A stretch of 15,902 nucleotides of DNA from Methylococcaceae bacterium NSM2-1 (GTDB lineage Bacteria; Pseudomonadota; Gammaproteobacteria; Methylococcales; Methylomonadaceae): contig NQJI01000032.1 of the NCBI GenBank assembly GCA_002256705.1, forward strand, positions 1 to 15,902, in the 5' to 3' direction. The position numbers and the translations under genes are program-made. The notes under the pieces are model-generated. The model ran no database searches, had not been told where the DNA came from, and was given only the letters and a program-made list of their open reading frames with translations. Positions 15,285-15,902 of this stretch are shown here, piece after piece (position 1 is the stretch's first letter; every line of letters starts with the position of its first letter).

Positions 15285-15797
15285 TTAAAAGCAGTCGCCG
15301 TATTCCATAATTAAAAGCCGGCAGTCAAAGAAGGTATTGGGGTATTGAGTGCTGATAATAAAGCGTAAGATATATTCTAAAAACAGATAAAGGGTGATAG
15401 TGCGTGCAGCACTGCTCCAAATTTTATGACGGGTATTCTCGGAACATCGCCAGACCGATATCGTCCACCAGACTATAGGCAGAAACAGCATTCCATGCAC
15501 TGTTTTCCAACTGGCTATGGTATAGGTTACGTTCATTACCCGGTAATCAATATAATAAAGGATGACATTGACTAACAAGAAAAAAGGCCAAAATGCACGC
15601 CATAAAGCCGAATTTCCGAGCCATGCAGAAAGTAAAAATTTGTACAAACTCTTGCCGGGCTTGTCGATCCAGTTCTGATTAGCCTCGGGCGTATAAAAAT
15701 AGACCAGGAAAAAAATAGCAGCCAAAAATATAACAGCCTCAAAAAGTGAAAATAGGCTGGTATAGGTAAAAATAATCGGAAAAGTATTGATAAACAT
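15285..15797 (-). CDS. Hypothetical multi-helix membrane protein
   Basis: A 170-residue protein that I do not recognise. Hydrophobic segments lie at about residues 5-35, 65-85, 100-115 and 133-150, giving four likely helices. Aromatic residues are frequent: the block GNSALWRAFWPFFLLVNVIL then YYIDYR, and later FLPIVWWTISVWRCS. Between helices one and two is a soluble loop with PEANQNWIDKPGKS. Cys residues occur at 118 and near the C-terminus (Cys163 and Cys169). No catalytic or transport motif is seen. The ATG has no clear Shine-Dalgarno. It stands alone between a 488-base gap to the AT-rich spacer and the window edge, so any partner would be outside. Confidence 0.65.
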   Translation of the reverse strand: MFINTFPIIFTYTSLFSLFEAVIFLAAIFFLVYFYTPEANQNWIDKPGKSLYKFLLSAWLGNSALWRAFWPFFLLVNVILYYIDYRVMNVTYTIASWKTVHGMLFLPIVWWTISVWRCSENTRHKIWSSAARTITLYLFLEYILRFIISTQYPNTFFDCRLLIMEYGDCF

Positions 15798-15902
15798 GTT
15801 CAGTGATTTGCTTAAAGTACCTGTTTTATTTTAAGGCGAAGCAGTTTGATGTTAAGCCTTATTGCTTGTCTCGCCTTGTATGGGTATTAGTTTTTGATTC
15901 AG

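Noticed and set aside
15832..15861. TAAGGC / GCCTTA inverted repeat near the right edge
   Set aside because: A six-base stem with an 18-base loop and no T-run is too weak to call.

Overview
The window looks like a stretch of chromosome from a Gram-negative gammaproteobacterium. The evidence is a Zur regulator close to the E. coli protein, E. coli-type Zur and Pho operators, a ZnuD-type TonB-dependent receptor, an O/P-type porin, lipoproteins with lipoboxes and GTAGG-headed REP-like palindromes. The gene mix would suit a methanotroph-like (Methylococcales) background, but that is only an impression. No rRNA, tRNA, CRISPR array or intact mobile element is visible.

Layout. (1) 125-3319, all minus strand, codes for inner-membrane proteins: an HdeD/DUF308 protein, then a TVP38/TMEM64 (VTT) protein whose stop overlaps the start of an MgtC/DUF4010 protein, then a small unknown three-helix protein. 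The last three look like one operon. (2) 3513-5075 minus is a large lipoprotein of the choice-of-anchor I type with an EF-hand-like acidic repeat. (3) 5159-5205 is a REP-like palindrome, followed by an eroded HicB/HicA-type toxin-antitoxin pair (5263-5702, minus). (4) 5981-7448 minus is an O/P-type (phosphate-selective) porin with a frameshift. It still has a strong terminator and, at 7501-7540, four heptamers in 11-base phase that form two tandem Pho boxes followed by a correctly spaced -10. (5) 7783-9069 minus is an orphan polysaccharide flippase. (6) 9070-10026 is gene-poor and holds the plus-strand relic of a sensor histidine kinase C-terminus. (7) 10027-10236 minus is a small Ser/Thr/Ala-rich lipoprotein built from a 24-residue duplication. 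(8) 10508-13538 plus is a zinc module: zur and a znuD-like receptor, each preceded by a near-identical Zur operator, with a second REP-like element between them. (9) 13616-14662 minus is a fatty acid hydroxylase/sterol desaturase-family protein with a C-terminal DUF2934-like domain. A 620-base gene-free gap follows, then an orphan membrane protein at 15285-15797 minus.

Two parts form clear regulatory logic. In the zinc module, Zur with zinc should repress both itself and the outer-membrane receptor. In the phosphate module, PhoB should drive the porin under phosphate starvation. The hicBA and kinase relics point to ongoing decay in the spacers. I do not see an undescribed multigene system. 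The most notable items are the zinc regulon pair, the tandem Pho boxes in front of a broken porin, the hydroxylase-DUF2934 fusion and the two gene relics hidden by frameshifts.
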